Origin: JACVRX01 sp035697245
GTDB taxonomy: Bacteria; Actinomycetota; Actinomycetes; Jiangellales; Jiangellaceae
Length of the DNA stretch: 43,605 bases
Direction: 5' to 3'
Assembly: GCA_035697245.1 (NCBI GenBank)
Contig: DASSDH010000013.1
Location: 1-43,605 of the forward strand
The notes under the pieces were generated by a model, which saw only the letters and a program-made list of their open reading frames with translations, was not told where the DNA came from and made no database searches. Position numbers and translations under genes: made by a program. Below are positions 1 through 9,035 of the stretch, in pieces. How positions within the stretch are numbered: the stretch's first letter is position 1; each line of letters opens with the position of its first letter.

Positions 1-299
1 GCGTGTCGAGCACCTAGGTCGAGCAGGCGACGGACCTCTTCGTCTTGCTCCCTGTCGGTTGGGTTGACGTCGAGGTGGAGCCTGTTCTTGACGGTCTTGC
101 CCTCGGGCACGTGCGCGAATGTCAACGTCGGTGGCACTGGGCCAAGGTGGTTCTTGCCTTCAGGCACCATAGGGGAGCCAATTGTGACAATTCCGTCGTC
201 TTCGTCTTGCACCTCGTAGTCAAGGACCGAGCACCAGAACCGGGCGAGACCGTTGGGATCGGCACAGTCGATCGCAAGCTCGGTGAACTTACTGGTCAT
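1..299 (-). CDS. VOC (glyoxalase-like) family protein, partial
   Basis: The reading frame starts at an ATG whose first base is position 299. A GGAGGT ribosome binding site lies 6 bases upstream. It runs off the left edge, so only the N-terminal 99 residues are present. The start reads MTSKFTELAIDCADPNGLAR, followed by a FWCSVLDYEV stretch. That is the usual opening of glyoxalase-like VOC proteins (beta strand, then 'D-C-x-D-P-x-x-L-A-x-F-W'). A conserved H-L-D-V strand near residue 78 is also visible. These proteins bind small ligands or a metal on paired beta-alpha-beta units; the substrate cannot be predicted. It is separated from tldE by 192 bases. Family assignment is good, function unknown. 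Confidence 0.8.
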   Translation of the reverse strand, partial: MTSKFTELAIDCADPNGLARFWCSVLDYEVQDEDDGIVTIGSPMVPEGKNHLGPVPPTLTFAHVPEGKTVKNRLHLDVNPTDREQDEEVRRLLDLGARH

Positions 300-491
300 G
301 TCAGGACCTCCCAGTCAAGTAGCGGGTCCGCCAAAGGCCACACGCTAATCGCAGTGTTCGACGGCGAGGAAAAATCGAGACTCGCACCTATGGCCGGACG
401 ACGACCGCGCCAGGTCGATCCTGGACGCGGCTCTTGCGGACTGTGTGCGGACTCAGGAGGTAGTCGGATGACATGAGCGCAGGTCAGCTGC
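300..491. other. Intergenic region between VOC gene and tldE
   Basis: Both flanking genes are on the minus strand, so this stretch must hold the VOC promoter and the 3' end of the tldD-tldE transcript. I see no convincing terminator hairpin and no gene. The only long open frame here (plus strand, through to 476) is antisense to the VOC gene and has no plausible protein. Confidence 0.5.
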
Positions 492-1883
492 TTACAGTGC
501 CTCCGACACGGTGCTCATGTTGAAGTCCGGGACTCGCAGCGGTGGCATGGCGGTGCGCGGAAAGTAGTCGCCCCATTCCCGACTGAACGCAGGCACCGTC
601 GCGCCGGCAGCGGCGAAGCGGTCGAGCAGCGCAACAGGGCTCTCATTGAACCGGAAGTTGTTCGTCGCGCCGACCACTTCGCCGCCCTCGACCAGGTAGA
701 CGCCATCGCGGGTGAGCCCGGTGAGCAGCAGGGTCTGGGGGTCGACCTCGCGGATGTACCACAGGCTGGTGAGCAGCAGCCCTCGCTCGACATCGGCCAC
801 GACGTCGTCGACGGAACCGCCGGCACCGTCGACGGTGAGGCCGAGGTTGTCGACGAACGGAGTCAACGCCAGACCGGTGAGTTCTGCCGAGAACCGAGTC
901 TGCAGCAGCGCGGTGAGCGTGCCGTCGCGAATCCACTCGATCCGCCCGGTCGGCAACCCGTTGTCGAACACACTCTGCTCCGCGCTGGACGTATGTGCGA
1001 CGACGAAGGGCGCGCATTCGAGCCCCGCCGTTGCCGGGTCGGACCACAGCGATAACGGCTGCTCGGAGAGCCGTTCCCCGACCCGCGTTCCCTGGCCCGG
1101 CCGTGCGAAGACCGTCCGGCCCTCATGGGCGTCGCGAGCGCTCATCGTCCAATACGCGTAGATCATGAGGTCGGCGACTGCGGTCGGCGGCAGAACGGTG
1201 TCGTAATGGCTCGCGGAGAGCTCGACACTGCGGTTGGCCCACGCCAGCCGCCGGATGAGCTCCTGGTCCAGTGCGTCCGCATCGACATCGGCGAGGTCAC
1301 GCGCTGACTGACCCACCCAGGCCGACCTCTGCAGGTCGGCTGACTTCGCGGTGATCGTGATACGCCCGGTCGGCTGCTCGTGCCGCAGCCGCAAACCGGT
1401 CGACGTGCCGAGATAGGTCGTCGCCACCGAGTGCTCGACGTAGCCGTATGAACGCCGGCCATCTGCCGTGGCGCGCCTGAAGGCCTCGCCGAGCGCCGGC
1501 GAGATGCCCGCGAATGCTTCCAGTGAGGTTTCGCCGGGCGGCTGGTCCCATCCTTCGGCGGGTCCGCTCTGCACCAGCGCGCGAGCGTCCTCGGCTGGGG
1601 GGTTGTCTCGTGCTGCCTGCTCGGCGGCACGTACCAGGGGTTCAAGCGACTCCGGAGTGACCGCGCTCCGCGCAACCACACCCGCGGCCGTTCCGGAGAC
1701 GTCGCCGATGGTCGAGACGACGGTGACCACACGCGAACGCATCGCGCCGTTTGTGGTCAGCGTGTTGTTCGCCCATCTCATGTTGGCGCTGTCGGACTCG
1801 TCGACGAGGACGACGCAGTCGTCGGCCTTGGACAGCTCGAGACAGCGCTCGACGATTTCCTGTGGTGTCATCGGGGTCGCCAT
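492..1883 (-). CDS. tldE: TldE/PmbA-like metalloprotease partner protein
   Basis: 463 residues. The frame stays open further upstream, but the ATG at 1883 (MATPMTPQEIVERCLEL) lies 4 bases after the tldD stop and gives the family's normal N-terminus. TldE/PmbA lacks the zinc motif and forms a heterodimer with TldD. In enterobacteria TldD/E trims microcin precursors and degrades antitoxins. Typical family features are the N-terminal helix-strand region with ADDCVVLVDE and a C-terminal segment ending in NNFRFNESPVALL. It is transcribed with and directly behind tldD. No peptide precursor gene was seen nearby, so the substrate is open. Confidence 0.9.
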   Translation of the reverse strand: MATPMTPQEIVERCLELSKADDCVVLVDESDSANMRWANNTLTTNGAMRSRVVTVVSTIGDVSGTAAGVVARSAVTPESLEPLVRAAEQAARDNPPAEDARALVQSGPAEGWDQPPGETSLEAFAGISPALGEAFRRATADGRRSYGYVEHSVATTYLGTSTGLRLRHEQPTGRITITAKSADLQRSAWVGQSARDLADVDADALDQELIRRLAWANRSVELSASHYDTVLPPTAVADLMIYAYWTMSARDAHEGRTVFARPGQGTRVGERLSEQPLSLWSDPATAGLECAPFVVAHTSSAEQSVFDNGLPTGRIEWIRDGTLTALLQTRFSAELTGLALTPFVDNLGLTVDGAGGSVDDVVADVERGLLLTSLWYIREVDPQTLLLTGLTRDGVYLVEGGEVVGATNNFRFNESPVALLDRFAAAGATVPAFSREWGDYFPRTAMPPLRVPDFNMSTVSEAL

Positions 1884-1887
1884 GCCG

Positions 1888-3414
<1,527 letters not shown>

Positions 3415-3462
3415 TCGCCCGAGCCTAGCCGGGCCGGGTCGGTCGGCAGCAGCACAGGCGCT

Positions 3463-3491
3463 GTCTCGGACGTCCCGGGACCGTCTGAGAC
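3463..3491. promoter_or_regulatory. Imperfect palindrome in tldD / PKS divergent promoter
   Basis: Arms GTCTCGGACG and CGTCTGAGAC (10 bp, one mismatch) surround TCCCGGGAC. The site ends 9 bases before the GTG of the type III PKS gene, in an 86-base divergent intergenic region. It could be an operator or an RNA hairpin in the PKS leader. No adjacent regulator gene points to a binding protein. Confidence 0.35.
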
Positions 3492-3500
3492 GATGACGCG

Positions 3501-4571
3501 GTGACCCGGGTCGTGTCCGCGGTGACGGTGCTGCCGCCCCATCGCTACGAGCAAGCAGAGATCACCGCCGCAGTGGCCGACCGGCTCGGACTCTCCGGCC
3601 ACAAGCGCGCGATGCTCGAACGTTTCCACGCCGCAAGTGGCGTCCGCAGCCGGCATCTCGTGCTGCCGCTCGAGCACTACGGAAGGATCACCGACTTCCG
3701 GCAGGCCAACGATGCCTTCCTGGCCAGCGCAACAGACCTTGGCGAGCAGGCTGTCAAGGAAGCGCTGGCCCACGTGGGCCTGCTGCCCACCGACGTCGAC
3801 GTGCTGATGACGGTGTCCGTCACCGGCATCGGGGCGCCCTCGATTGACGCCCGACTGGTGTCCCGGCTGGGATTGCGTGACGACGTCCGGCGCATTCCGG
3901 TGTTCGGTTTGGGCTGTGTGGCTGGCGCCGCCGGCGTGGCCAGGCTGCACGACGTGCTGCGGGGCGAGCCGGACGGTGTGGCCGTGCTACTTGCCGCCGA
4001 GACTTGCTCTCTCACCGTCCAGAGTAACGACGACTCGACCGCCAATCTGGTCGCGAGCGCCCTGTTCGGAGACGGTGTCGCAGCCGTCGTGCTGGTCGGC
4101 GCCGACCGGGCCGGGCGGCTGGGACTGCCAGGCCCCGATGTGATCGACACCAGAAGCCGGCTGTATCCGGACACGGAGCGCGTCATGGGTTGGGACATCG
4201 GCGGCAGCGGCTTTCGGATCGTGCTGGCGGCCAGCGTGGCCGACGTCGTGGAGGCCCATCTCGGCGACGACGTCCGTCGCTTCCTAGACACACACGGTCT
4301 GTCGCTCGCCGACGTCCGACGCTGGATTGCCCACCCTGGCGGGCCCAAGGTGCTCGAGGCCACGGCCCGGGCGCTTGACCTGCGCGACGGCGAGCTCGGC
4401 GTGACCTGGCAGTCGCTGGCCGAAGTCGGGAACCTGTCATCGGCGTCGGTTCTGCACGTGCTGTCCCGAACGATGGAGAAGTCGCCGCCTGACCCAGGGT
4501 CGGCGGGTGTGCTGTTCGCGATGGGCCCGGGTTTCTGTTCCGAACTGGTCCTCCTGCGGTGGCCATCGTGA
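3501..4571 (+). CDS. Type III polyketide synthase (alkylresorcinol/alkylpyrone type)
   Basis: 356 residues from a GTG start. The catalytic triad is visible: Cys139 in FGLGCVAGA, His278 in AHPGGPK and Asn311 in GNLSSASVLHVL. The Cys-His and His-Asn spacings (139 and 33) equal those of plant chalcone synthase (C164, H303, N336). GPGFCSELVLL near the C-terminus matches the family's GFGPG loop region. Type III PKSs are homodimers that extend acyl-CoA starters with malonyl-type units. The two genes that follow overlap it: a methyltransferase and a flavoprotein, the order of the Streptomyces griseus srsABC phenolic-lipid operon. I infer a long-chain alkylresorcinol or alkylquinone product; starter and chain length cannot be read from sequence. 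Confidence 0.9.
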   Translation: MTRVVSAVTVLPPHRYEQAEITAAVADRLGLSGHKRAMLERFHAASGVRSRHLVLPLEHYGRITDFRQANDAFLASATDLGEQAVKEALAHVGLLPTDVDVLMTVSVTGIGAPSIDARLVSRLGLRDDVRRIPVFGLGCVAGAAGVARLHDVLRGEPDGVAVLLAAETCSLTVQSNDDSTANLVASALFGDGVAAVVLVGADRAGRLGLPGPDVIDTRSRLYPDTERVMGWDIGGSGFRIVLAASVADVVEAHLGDDVRRFLDTHGLSLADVRRWIAHPGGPKVLEATARALDLRDGELGVTWQSLAEVGNLSSASVLHVLSRTMEKSPPDPGSAGVLFAMGPGFCSELVLLRWPS

Positions 4572-5077
4572 CCCCGTACGTCTTGCTCGTCCTCGCCGTC
4601 GGTCTCGAGCGGGTCGCGGAACTCATGGTGTCCGAGCGGAACGCCCGGTGGACTTTCGCGCACGGCGGTGTCGAATACGGCCGCGGGCATTACGGTGTGA
4701 TGGCTGCGGTGCAAGCTGCCTTTCTCGTCTCTTGTGTCGGCGAAGTCGCGGTGGCGGACCGGCCCTTCCTGCCCTGGCTGGGCGGGCCGATGTTGGTCCT
4801 GGTGCTGGCCGCGCAGGGCCTGCGCTGGTGGTGCATCGCCACGCTCGGGAAGCAGTGGAACACGCGAGTGATCGTCGTCCCAGGTATGCCGCTCGTGGCG
4901 ACCGGCCCCTACCGGTGGCTGCGGCATCCGAACTATGTCGCTGTAGCCGTTGAGGTGTTCGCGTTGCCGATGGTGCACACGGCGTGGGTGACAGCGATCG
5001 TGTTCTCAATTGCCAACGTGGCACTAATGGCAGTCCGGATCCCCACCGAAGAACGCGCCCTGGCTACTGTGCAGTGA
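4559..5077 (+). CDS. Isoprenylcysteine methyltransferase-family membrane O-methyltransferase
   Basis: 172 residues with about four hydrophobic segments and the ICMT-family core GKQWNTRVIVVPG, then LVATGPYRWLRHPNYVAV (residues about 99-137), which binds S-adenosylmethionine. Small members encoded next to type III PKSs methylate alkylresorcinols or alkylpyrones (SrsB, BpsB) rather than prenylated proteins. The first GTG (4559) overlaps the PKS gene by 13 bases. A second in-frame GTG at 4568 would give the tidier 4-base GTGA overlap and may be the true start. The FAD enzyme starts within its stop codon, so the three genes are translationally coupled. Confidence 0.88.
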   Translation: MAIVTPYVLLVLAVGLERVAELMVSERNARWTFAHGGVEYGRGHYGVMAAVQAAFLVSCVGEVAVADRPFLPWLGGPMLVLVLAAQGLRWWCIATLGKQWNTRVIVVPGMPLVATGPYRWLRHPNYVAVAVEVFALPMVHTAWVTAIVFSIANVALMAVRIPTEERALATVQ

Positions 5078-6102
5078 CCGACGTCGACGTCATCGTCATC
5101 GGTGGGGGACCGATTGGACTGGCCGCGGCGATCGAGGCCCGGCTCGCCGGCCTGTCGGTCGTGGTCTACGAGCCACGGCCCGCACCCGTGGACAAAGCGT
5201 GCGGCGAGGGCCTGATGCCCGGTGCTGTGCTCGCCCTGGACCGGCTCGGCATACACCCATCTGGGCGCCCATTCGCCGGGATTCGATACCTCGACGGACC
5301 GCTAGCGGTCGAGCACCGGTTCCGCAGGGGTACTGGGCTCGGGGTCCGCCGCACCGAGTTGTCCAGGGCGATTGCGCAGCGGGTCGGGAGTCTGGGAGTC
5401 GACGTCGTCCCGGAGCGCGTGGGCACGATCCGCTCCGACGAACGCGGCGTGTCGCTGCCCGACGGGCGGCGCGCCAGCTGGCTGTTCGCGTGCGACGGTC
5501 TGCACTCCGCCGTCCGGAGGCAACTGCACCTCGACCGCCGCACTCGTCAGGTAGCCCGGTTCGGGCTGCGTCGGCATTACCGGATCGCGCCGTGGACCGA
5601 TCTGGTGGAGGTGCACTGGACGCCAACCGGCGAGATCTATGTGACGCCCGTTGGTGAGCGCTCGGTCGGCGTGGCCGTGCTGGGCCCTCGCGGCACGGAC
5701 TACGACGCTGTCCTGAGCCATGCCGGCGTCCTGGGTGACAGGCTCACCGGCGCATCGGTATCTACCGAATTGCGCGGTGCAGGCCCACTCCGGCAACCGA
5801 CGAAGGACCGAACGCACGGTCGGGTTCTGCTCGTCGGCGACGCGGCCGGCTACGTCGACGCCCTCACCGGGGAAGGCATTAGGCTGGGCCTGGCCCAGGC
5901 CAGGGCGGCGGTCGCCGCGGTCGTCGCTGGCCGGCCTGCCGACTACGAACGGGACTGGCGACGGCTCAGCCGCGCCTACCGCCTCGTGACCACTGTCTTG
6001 GTCGGCGCCGCCGTTCGCCCAGCGGTGCGACGCAGGATCGTCCCAGTGGCCGTTCGGCTGCCCCGGGTCTACGACGCGCTGGTCGAGACCATCGCCCGCT
6101 AG
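5074..6102 (+). CDS. FAD-dependent monooxygenase / geranylgeranyl reductase-like flavoprotein
   Basis: 342 residues, taken from the GTG at 5074 that overlaps the methyltransferase stop (GTGA). The frame is open further upstream, but this start places the dinucleotide-binding motif at residues 7-17 (VIGGGPIGLAA), where it belongs. Other FAD-contact motifs are the FACDGLHSAVRR segment and GDAAGYVDALTGEGIRLGL near residue 255. In srsABC-type operons the third gene is a flavoprotein hydroxylase (SrsC) that oxidises the methylated resorcinol to a quinone or hydroquinone; I infer that role from position. It ends convergently with rskA, sharing the CTAG at the two stop codons. Confidence 0.86.
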   Translation: MTDVDVIVIGGGPIGLAAAIEARLAGLSVVVYEPRPAPVDKACGEGLMPGAVLALDRLGIHPSGRPFAGIRYLDGPLAVEHRFRRGTGLGVRRTELSRAIAQRVGSLGVDVVPERVGTIRSDERGVSLPDGRRASWLFACDGLHSAVRRQLHLDRRTRQVARFGLRRHYRIAPWTDLVEVHWTPTGEIYVTPVGERSVGVAVLGPRGTDYDAVLSHAGVLGDRLTGASVSTELRGAGPLRQPTKDRTHGRVLLVGDAAGYVDALTGEGIRLGLAQARAAVAAVVAGRPADYERDWRRLSRAYRLVTTVLVGAAVRPAVRRRIVPVAVRLPRVYDALVETIAR

Positions 6103-6875
6103 CTCAACTCGCCGCCGAAGATCACATCGGTCGGTTGTTCGGAACCACCGCTCGGCTCGACCGACAGAGCGATCGTGGTCACCCCTTCGAGGTCGCCTTC
6201 AGTCACCAGCGTCAGGTCACCGTCTGCCGGAACGTCCAGCACGCCACCGGAAACCGGCCCCTCAGCGTCGATGAACCACAGCTGATAAGTGAGGTCCTCG
6301 GCCAGCGCCGGCAAGTCGCGGGTGAGCAGGACGACCTCGCCGAGCTCCTCGGATGCCACGGCGGCCGCCGCACCACCGTCGCGCACCTCGCCGACGGTTC
6401 GCTGCGCGTCGGGTGCGGCGAGAACATCCGCGATGCGCTGGGCCTCGGCCGCGAGCGCGTCGACCTGCTCCTGCCGCTGCTGGGCCTCGGCTGCGAGCTC
6501 GTCGGCACGCCGGTCGCTCTGGTACGCGACGACACCAAGGGCAATTGCCAGGACGGCGAGGATCGACGCGGCGGCCGCCAGCAGGTTGAAACGCCGGCGG
6601 GACACGGCCCGCAGCTGCACGACGTTGCCCTGCTCCGGCGGCAGCTGGCGGACCTGCCGGATCTGGGTCAGCACTCGATCGCGTAGCTGTGGCGGCGGCT
6701 GGAGGGCCACCGCCGTGCCGAGGTATGCCGCTGTGGCAGCGAACTCGGCTACCTCGGCCGGGCAGTCGGCGCACGTCTCCAGGTGCTCCTCGAACATGCG
6801 CCGTTCGTTGTCGTCGAGGGCGTCGAGGGCGTAGGCGCCGGTGAGGGTGTGCTGGTCGTCCGCTGTGACGGTCAT
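6099..6875 (-). CDS. rskA: Anti-sigma-K factor RskA family protein
   Basis: 258 residues. The N-terminal zinc-finger-like anti-sigma domain shows H31-x3-C35-x2-C38 (HLETCADC). One transmembrane helix (about residues 95-115, LLAAAASILAVLAIALGVVA) follows a basic stretch. A coiled, Ala/Gln-rich linker leads to the extracytoplasmic RskA domain, which contains LTYQLWFIDAEGPVSGGVLD. RskA holds SigK at the membrane and releases it after regulated proteolysis. The ATG overlaps the sigK stop by 4 bases, so the sigma and anti-sigma are coupled. A strong family match. Confidence 0.92.
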   Translation of the reverse strand: MTVTADDQHTLTGAYALDALDDNERRMFEEHLETCADCPAEVAEFAATAAYLGTAVALQPPPQLRDRVLTQIRQVRQLPPEQGNVVQLRAVSRRRFNLLAAAASILAVLAIALGVVAYQSDRRADELAAEAQQRQEQVDALAAEAQRIADVLAAPDAQRTVGEVRDGGAAAAVASEELGEVVLLTRDLPALAEDLTYQLWFIDAEGPVSGGVLDVPADGDLTLVTEGDLEGVTTIALSVEPSGGSEQPTDVIFGGELS

Positions 6876-7507
6876 CGGCTCACCCCCAGGCAGTCGCGTA
6901 GACGGACCAGGCCGTCACGCATTCGCGTTTTGATGGTCCCGAGCGGGGAATTGAGTCGCCGGGCGACTTCTGGATAGGTGTAACCGTCGTAGTAGGCGAG
7001 GGTGACCGACTCGCGTTGTAGGTCCGTGAGGTCTTCCAGGCAGCGCCGAACCCGGTCGGCCTCCAGCGAGCGCTCGACGCTTTCGACGACGTCGTCATAC
7101 TCGCGCGTCGTCGCCCGGGTCGCAGCCCGGTGTTCCCGTTCGCTCGCCGCTTGCGCCCGGCGAACGCGGTCGACAGCCCGGCGGTGCGCCATCGTCATGA
7201 TCCACGTGCGCGCGGAGCCGACCTCGGGGTCGAATCGCGCGGCGTGCCGCCAGACGTCGATGAACACCTCCTGGGTCACCTCCTCGCTCTGCGCCGGATC
7301 ACGAACGACCCGAACAACGATCCCGAATACCGGGGACTTCATTGCGTCATAGACGGCCCCGAATGCAGCCTGGTCGCCACGAGCCGTCCTCCCGAGCATT
7401 TCCTCGAGCAGGCCGCGCGCACCCCCCGTGTCGGTGGACCGCTTGTGCAGCCCGACCGGCCTGCCCGATCTGTTCACGGGCGCGAGTGTGCCAAGCTCGC
7501 CTGTCAT
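6872..7507 (-). CDS. sigK: ECF RNA polymerase sigma factor SigK
   Basis: 211 residues from the ATG at 7507; the frame is open for 44 more codons upstream but without family sequence. Region 2 is seen in DPAQSEEVTQEVFIDVWRHA and in the RTWIMTMAHRRAVDRVRRAQ stretch. Region 4 is LTDLQRESVTLAYYDGYTYP, followed by EVARRLNSPLGTIKTRMRDGL, a helix-turn-helix. The operon partner is rskA directly downstream. A 32-residue ORF upstream ends inside the sigK start codon (ATGA overlap), so sigK is probably translated by coupling. SigK in mycobacteria drives secreted and membrane protein genes and its own operon; the regulon here is not known. Confidence 0.92.
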   Translation of the reverse strand: MTGELGTLAPVNRSGRPVGLHKRSTDTGGARGLLEEMLGRTARGDQAAFGAVYDAMKSPVFGIVVRVVRDPAQSEEVTQEVFIDVWRHAARFDPEVGSARTWIMTMAHRRAVDRVRRAQAASEREHRAATRATTREYDDVVESVERSLEADRVRRCLEDLTDLQRESVTLAYYDGYTYPEVARRLNSPLGTIKTRMRDGLVRLRDCLGVSR

Positions 7508-7602
7508 CGGTCGACAAACGCGCCGGAAAGCGTGTCGATTGCACCCGCCGCCAGTGCGACGGCGACCGCGGCCAGCCACGAGCGCCGGCCGATGGCGGGC
7601 AT
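7504..7602 (-). CDS. 32-residue hydrophobic small protein coupled to sigK
   Basis: A 33-codon frame starts at ATG 7602 with GAGGAG 7 bases upstream. It encodes MPAIGRRSWLAAVAVALAAG and then AIDTLSGAFVDR. It has a basic N-terminus, one hydrophobic stretch of about 13 residues (LAAVAVALAAGAI) and a polar tail. Its TGA stop lies in the ATGA that also starts sigK. The Shine-Dalgarno and exact overlap argue for real translation, as a leader coupling or as a small membrane protein. It resembles no family I know. It would be missed by gene callers with a length cut-off. Confidence 0.5.
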   Translation of the reverse strand: MPAIGRRSWLAAVAVALAAGAIDTLSGAFVDR

Positions 7603-7644
7603 GGTGACTCCTCGGGTGGACGCGGACGACAGTTCTCACCCGGT

Positions 7645-7673
7645 AGTTCGCTGCTGAGACCTGCGTGGATTGG
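7645..7673 (-). promoter_or_regulatory. Possible SigK-type promoter of the small ORF-sigK-rskA operon
   Basis: On the minus strand CCAATCC (7673-7667) is followed after 16 bases by CGAACT (7650-7645). Mycobacterial SigK promoters are described as roughly CCATCC, 16-17 bases, CCGAAT. The predicted start of transcription would lie about 36 bases before the small-ORF ATG. The match is partial, so autoregulation is a hypothesis. Confidence 0.35.
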
Positions 7674-8153
7674 TCAGGTCTTTCCCAGCCGCTCCTGGGC
7701 GTCGAGCAGTGTCGGCTCTAAACGGCTCCAGGTCGCTTCGAAGACGGCGAACCCCGCTTCCCGCGCAGCGCGGCACACGGCGGGGTCGTCGTCGACGAAG
7801 ACCCCGACCGGTCGCTCGTCGGCCAGCTTTCGCAGTTGAGCTATCTTGACGATCCGAGCCGGCCGCCGGTCGGGGTTGCGGCGCAGCATCAGCCGCCCGG
7901 TCGGGGCATTGTGCTGACGCAACCAACCTTCGGTATCCCGGCGCGTCCGCTCGGGTCGCCCGCTGAGGTAGACCAGCTCGTGGTCCGTGGCGAGCTGCCG
8001 GGCGGCTGCCAGACCCTCGGCGTACGGCGGGTCGTCTGGGATGCCGGCGAAGAATGCGGTCCAGTTCTTGCGCTCGCCCTCGATGTGGTGCAGCCGAGCG
8101 GTCACGTCCGCAAGGACGCCGTCGAGGTCGACGACAGCGAACGGCTTGGTCAC
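7674..8153 (-). CDS. HAD-superfamily phosphatase (polynucleotide-kinase phosphatase-like)
   Basis: 159 residues from a GTG start that overlaps the stop of the upstream deacetylase-like gene (GTGA). HAD motif I is AVVDLDGVLADV (nucleophile and acid/base Asp, about residues 9 and 11), motif II is VYLSGRPERTR and motif IV is VGVFVDDDPAVCR. The short cap (HHIEGERKNWTAFF) resembles the phosphatase domain of bacterial and phage polynucleotide kinases and related small HAD proteins. The substrate is not predictable from sequence. Its position at the end of an envelope gene cluster may only reflect read-through. Confidence 0.82.
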   Translation of the reverse strand: MTKPFAVVDLDGVLADVTARLHHIEGERKNWTAFFAGIPDDPPYAEGLAAARQLATDHELVYLSGRPERTRRDTEGWLRQHNAPTGRLMLRRNPDRRPARIVKIAQLRKLADERPVGVFVDDDPAVCRAAREAGFAVFEATWSRLEPTLLDAQERLGKT

Positions 8154-8986
8154 GATACCGGGGTCACGAACTGGTAGCCCTCGGCTGTGAGGTCTTCGAT
8201 GATTCCGGGCAGCGCCTCCACGGTTCCGCCCCGGTTAGGACCCTCGTCGTGGAGCACCACGATCGAGCCGGGTTGGACAGCGTCGACGACCGAGGCACGA
8301 ATCGCGGCTGCGCCCGGTGTCTCCCAGTCCCGAGGATCGACATTCCAGCCCAGCGACGCCTGGTCGAAGGACGCCGCTATATCAACGAGCTCGGCAGAGA
8401 AATTGCCTCCGGGCGCTCGGAAGAACGGCACTGAGGCGCCTGGCACCGCCGCGCGGATTGCGCTGAGGCCGCCCTCGATCTCGGCCCGAATCGTCGCGTC
8501 GTCACGCCCAGCAAGTGCATAGTCGTAGGTCATCGTGTGGTCGCACAGGACATGACCATCGGCTGCAATCTGTTCGACTAGCTGGGGGTGCTCCTCTGCT
8601 TGGGTGCCCAGGATGCAGAAGGTCGCCTGCACGCCGTGGGCATCGAGGATGTCGAGGATATCCGGGGTGTACAGGGGATCCGGACCCGACGAGAACGTCA
8701 GCGCGACCGTCTGCCCGTCGCGTCCCGTCGTCCGAATCACCCCAGGGACATCCAAGCCCCAGCCGGTGCCGTCGCCGTCGCCGCTGGCCGAGCTGGTGTC
8801 GGAGTCTGCGTCCGAATCCGACGCCGTGGTTGACTCGCTGCCAGAGGCGCTGTCTGCTCCATCGAAGTTACCGACCGTGAGGACCGTCAAGATGCCGAGC
8901 ACCACCCCGGTGACCGCCGCGCCCGATCCGTTCGACACCAGCACCTCGCCGGGATGGATCCGCCCTGCCCAGGGTTCCGTGATCAT
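8150..8986 (-). CDS. Polysaccharide deacetylase (CE4) homologue lacking catalytic residues
   Basis: 278 residues from the first ATG; an in-frame GTG at 8938 with a GAGG site is an alternative start. A hydrophobic export segment (VTGVVLGILTVLTVG) leads into a Ser/Asp-rich linker (about 44-73) and a NodB-homology domain. The normal TFDDGP motif reads TFSSGP here (Ser99, Ser100), and the HxxxH metal motif reads HTMTY (His150 kept, second His replaced by Tyr154). So the catalytic Asp, the metal Asp and one metal His are lost, while RAPGGNF and DPRDWE remain. The downstream fold and the neighbouring copy (VIPTM/VTPVS ends) look alike, so this is a paralogue. I infer a non-hydrolytic, perhaps glycan-binding, role. 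Confidence 0.87.
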   Translation of the reverse strand: MITEPWAGRIHPGEVLVSNGSGAAVTGVVLGILTVLTVGNFDGADSASGSESTTASDSDADSDTSSASGDGDGTGWGLDVPGVIRTTGRDGQTVALTFSSGPDPLYTPDILDILDAHGVQATFCILGTQAEEHPQLVEQIAADGHVLCDHTMTYDYALAGRDDATIRAEIEGGLSAIRAAVPGASVPFFRAPGGNFSAELVDIAASFDQASLGWNVDPRDWETPGAAAIRASVVDAVQPGSIVVLHDEGPNRGGTVEALPGIIEDLTAEGYQFVTPVS

Positions 8987-9035
8987 GTACCCATGTCAAT
9001 GATCGGCGAACCAACTGTCTCAGGTCTACCTCGAG

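Noticed and set aside
45..476. 143-residue plus-strand open frame at the left edge
   Set aside because: It is antisense to the VOC gene, which has a clear family match and ribosome site.
6872..7639. Extended N-terminus for SigK from 7639
   Set aside because: The extra 44 residues are Arg/His-rich without sigma-factor sequence; the 7507 ATG with ATGA overlap is better.
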